From an uncultured Eubacteriales bacterium (GTDB taxonomy: Bacteria; Bacillota; Clostridia; Christensenellales; CAG-917), in NCBI GenBank assembly GCA_900551145.1, contig URUQ01000082.1, positions 1 to 5,808 on the forward strand: a DNA stretch of 5,808 nucleotides, read 5' to 3'. Made by a program: the position numbers and the translations under genes. Within the stretch, counting starts at the first letter, position 1, and each line of letters opens with the position of its first letter. The notes below the pieces were generated by a model. The model ran no database searches. It saw only the letters and a program-made list of their open reading frames with translations, and was not told where the DNA came from. Below, one piece after another: positions 4,956-5,808 of the stretch.

Positions 4956-5759
4956 CTTGCGTTGCCTCCTCGTCGGTATTCTCCGCTGCGGATTCTCTGC
5001 CGAGCATCAACGAACCGATTTGCTCCTTTATCGCGCGTCTGCCGTCAATTACGCCCGTGATTTTTCCGCCGCATATAACCATAATTCTGTCGCAAAGATC
5101 GATAAGCACGTCAAGGTCTTCGCCGACGAATATGACCGCTACGCCCTTTTCTTTCTGCTCATTGAGAAGATGATAGATGGTATATGACGAATTGATATCG
5201 AGTCCGCGCACGGGATACGCCGCCATAAACACCGTCGGTGCCGCCGCGATTTCGCGTCCTACGAGAATCTTTTGCACGTTGCCGCCCGAAAGACGTCTTA
5301 CGGGAGTTTGCGTGCTCGGGGTTGCGACCTGAAGTTCGGCAACAATCTTTTCCGCAAGTTTCTTGGGATTTTTTCTGTCGAGGAAAAACGGGATACCCTT
5401 TCTGTAGGAGCGGAGCATCATATTGTCCGTGATATCCATATTGCCTACGAGTCCCATACCCAATCTGTCCTCGGGTACGAAAGAAAGCCTTACGCCGAGT
5501 TCTCTTATTTGCACGGGAGTCTTGGAGCGTAAATCCACTTTCTCGTTGTTTTTTGCGGGGTCATAATAGATGATGTCGCCCGTATTGAGTTTTTGAAGTC
5601 CCGCAATGGATTCCAAAAGTTCCTTTTGGCCACTGCCCGCGATACCCGCAATACCGAGGATTTCGCCCGAGCGCGCCGTGAAAGAAACGTCGTCAAGCAC
5701 CTTTACGCCATCGTGATTAAGTGCGGTGAGGTGTTCTACGACAAGTCTGTCTTCGACAT
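4942..5759 (-). CDS. nupO: Nucleoside-type ABC transporter ATPase, C-terminal half (NupO-like), partial
   Basis: ATP-hydrolysing subunit of the importer, at the inner face of the membrane. Relatives are about 500 aa with two fused nucleotide-binding domains; only the second is here. The frame stays open to the adapter at 5760 and begins in mid-gene with VEDRLVVEHLTAL, giving 271 residues; the Met at 5700 is internal. Seen (fragment numbering): degenerate Walker A GIAGIAGSGQKE (35-46) with Gln where Lys is usual, SFVPEDR (93-99), signature LSGGN (156-160) then VGREI, degenerate Walker B TVFMAAYPVRGLD (175-187), and VGEDLD (211-216) in place of the H-loop. This pattern is normal for the second domain of RbsA/YufO-type ATPases; catalysis rests mainly on the missing first domain. 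The tail is acidic. The TAA stop overlaps the permease 1 start. Confidence 0.93.
4965..4971 (-). promoter_or_regulatory. Ribosome binding site for permease 1, inside the ATPase gene
   Basis: Minus-strand GAGGAGG, near-perfect complement to the 16S tail, 9 nt before the ATG at 4955. It is embedded in the codons for the acidic C-terminal tail of the ATPase, and fixes the permease start in the 14-nt overlap. Confidence 0.85.
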
Positions 5760-5808
5760 CTGTCTCTTATACACATCTGACGCTGCCGACGAATTAGACG
5801 GTGTAGAT
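5760..5808. other. Illumina Nextera i5-side adapter (synthetic)
   Basis: This is not genomic. CTGTCTCTTATACACATCT (5760-5778) is the reverse-complement Tn5 mosaic end, GACGCTGCCGACGA (5779-5792) is the rest of the read-1 adapter, ATTAGACG (5793-5800) is the reverse complement of an i5 index (CGTCTAAT, which I recall as S510), and GTGTAGAT (5801-5808) is the start of the reverse-complement P5 primer. True sequence ends at about 5759; one base either side is ambiguous where it meets the mosaic end. Confidence 0.98.

Noticed and set aside
4942..5700. Complete single-domain ATPase starting at the Met at 5700
   Set aside because: The frame continues upstream in good homology (VEDRLVVEHLTAL...) to the adapter edge, and the degenerate Walker A marks it as the second domain of a fused ATPase.
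1..5808. A new defence, mobile or biosynthetic system
   Set aside because: All four coding regions fall in well-known families (GT4 enzyme, TetR regulator, NupOPQ-type transporter) and their arrangement gives no sign of a novel multi-gene system.

Overview
The window is a 5.7 kb piece of bacterial chromosome (about 48-5759) with synthetic sequencing adapter at both ends. Positions 1-47 and 5760-5808 are Illumina Nextera adapter, including the index barcodes and stubs of the P7 and P5 primers, and are not biology. The genome piece has moderate GC (about mid-to-high 40s % by eye), strong AGGAGG-type ribosome sites, a standard genetic code (TGA is used as a stop) and gene families typical of low/mid-GC Bacillota. 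An uncultured Clostridia-type bacterium, probably from a gut metagenome, is my best guess; this is inference and I cannot name a genus.

Layout, left to right. 48-154: short non-coding stretch with a 16-bp direct repeat and a hairpin. 155-1441 (minus): a GT4-type (GT-B fold) glycosyltransferase. 1442-1664: divergent intergenic region with what looks like one symmetric -10 element serving both directions. 1665-2264 (plus): a TetR/AcrR-family regulator. 2265-2776: 512 bases without a gene, holding a terminator hairpin that can work on both strands, a hairpin-rich stretch of unknown nature and a 7-bp tandem repeat that touches the next gene's stop codon. 2777-5759 (minus): three tightly packed genes of a BMP/NupNOPQ-type nucleoside ABC transporter. 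In transcription order these are the ATPase (only its C-terminal half is present), permease 1 and permease 2. The ATPase and permease 1 overlap by 14 nt, and one base separates permease 1 from permease 2.

How the parts work together. The transporter genes would build an importer in which two LivM/RbsC-like permeases are driven by a fused double-ATPase; the substrate lipoprotein gene is expected upstream, outside the window. The TetR gene is convergent with the transporter operon and divergent from the glycosyltransferase gene. Its likeliest targets are therefore itself and the glycosyltransferase, because the 14-bp palindrome at 1522-1535 overlaps both promoters. That link is inferred from layout only.

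I do not see a new defence, mobile or biosynthetic system here. The most unusual signals are the symmetric divergent promoter, the structured gene-free stretch at 2402-2776 with its heptamer repeat (14 nt of which recur at the start of the insert), and the intact double adapter.
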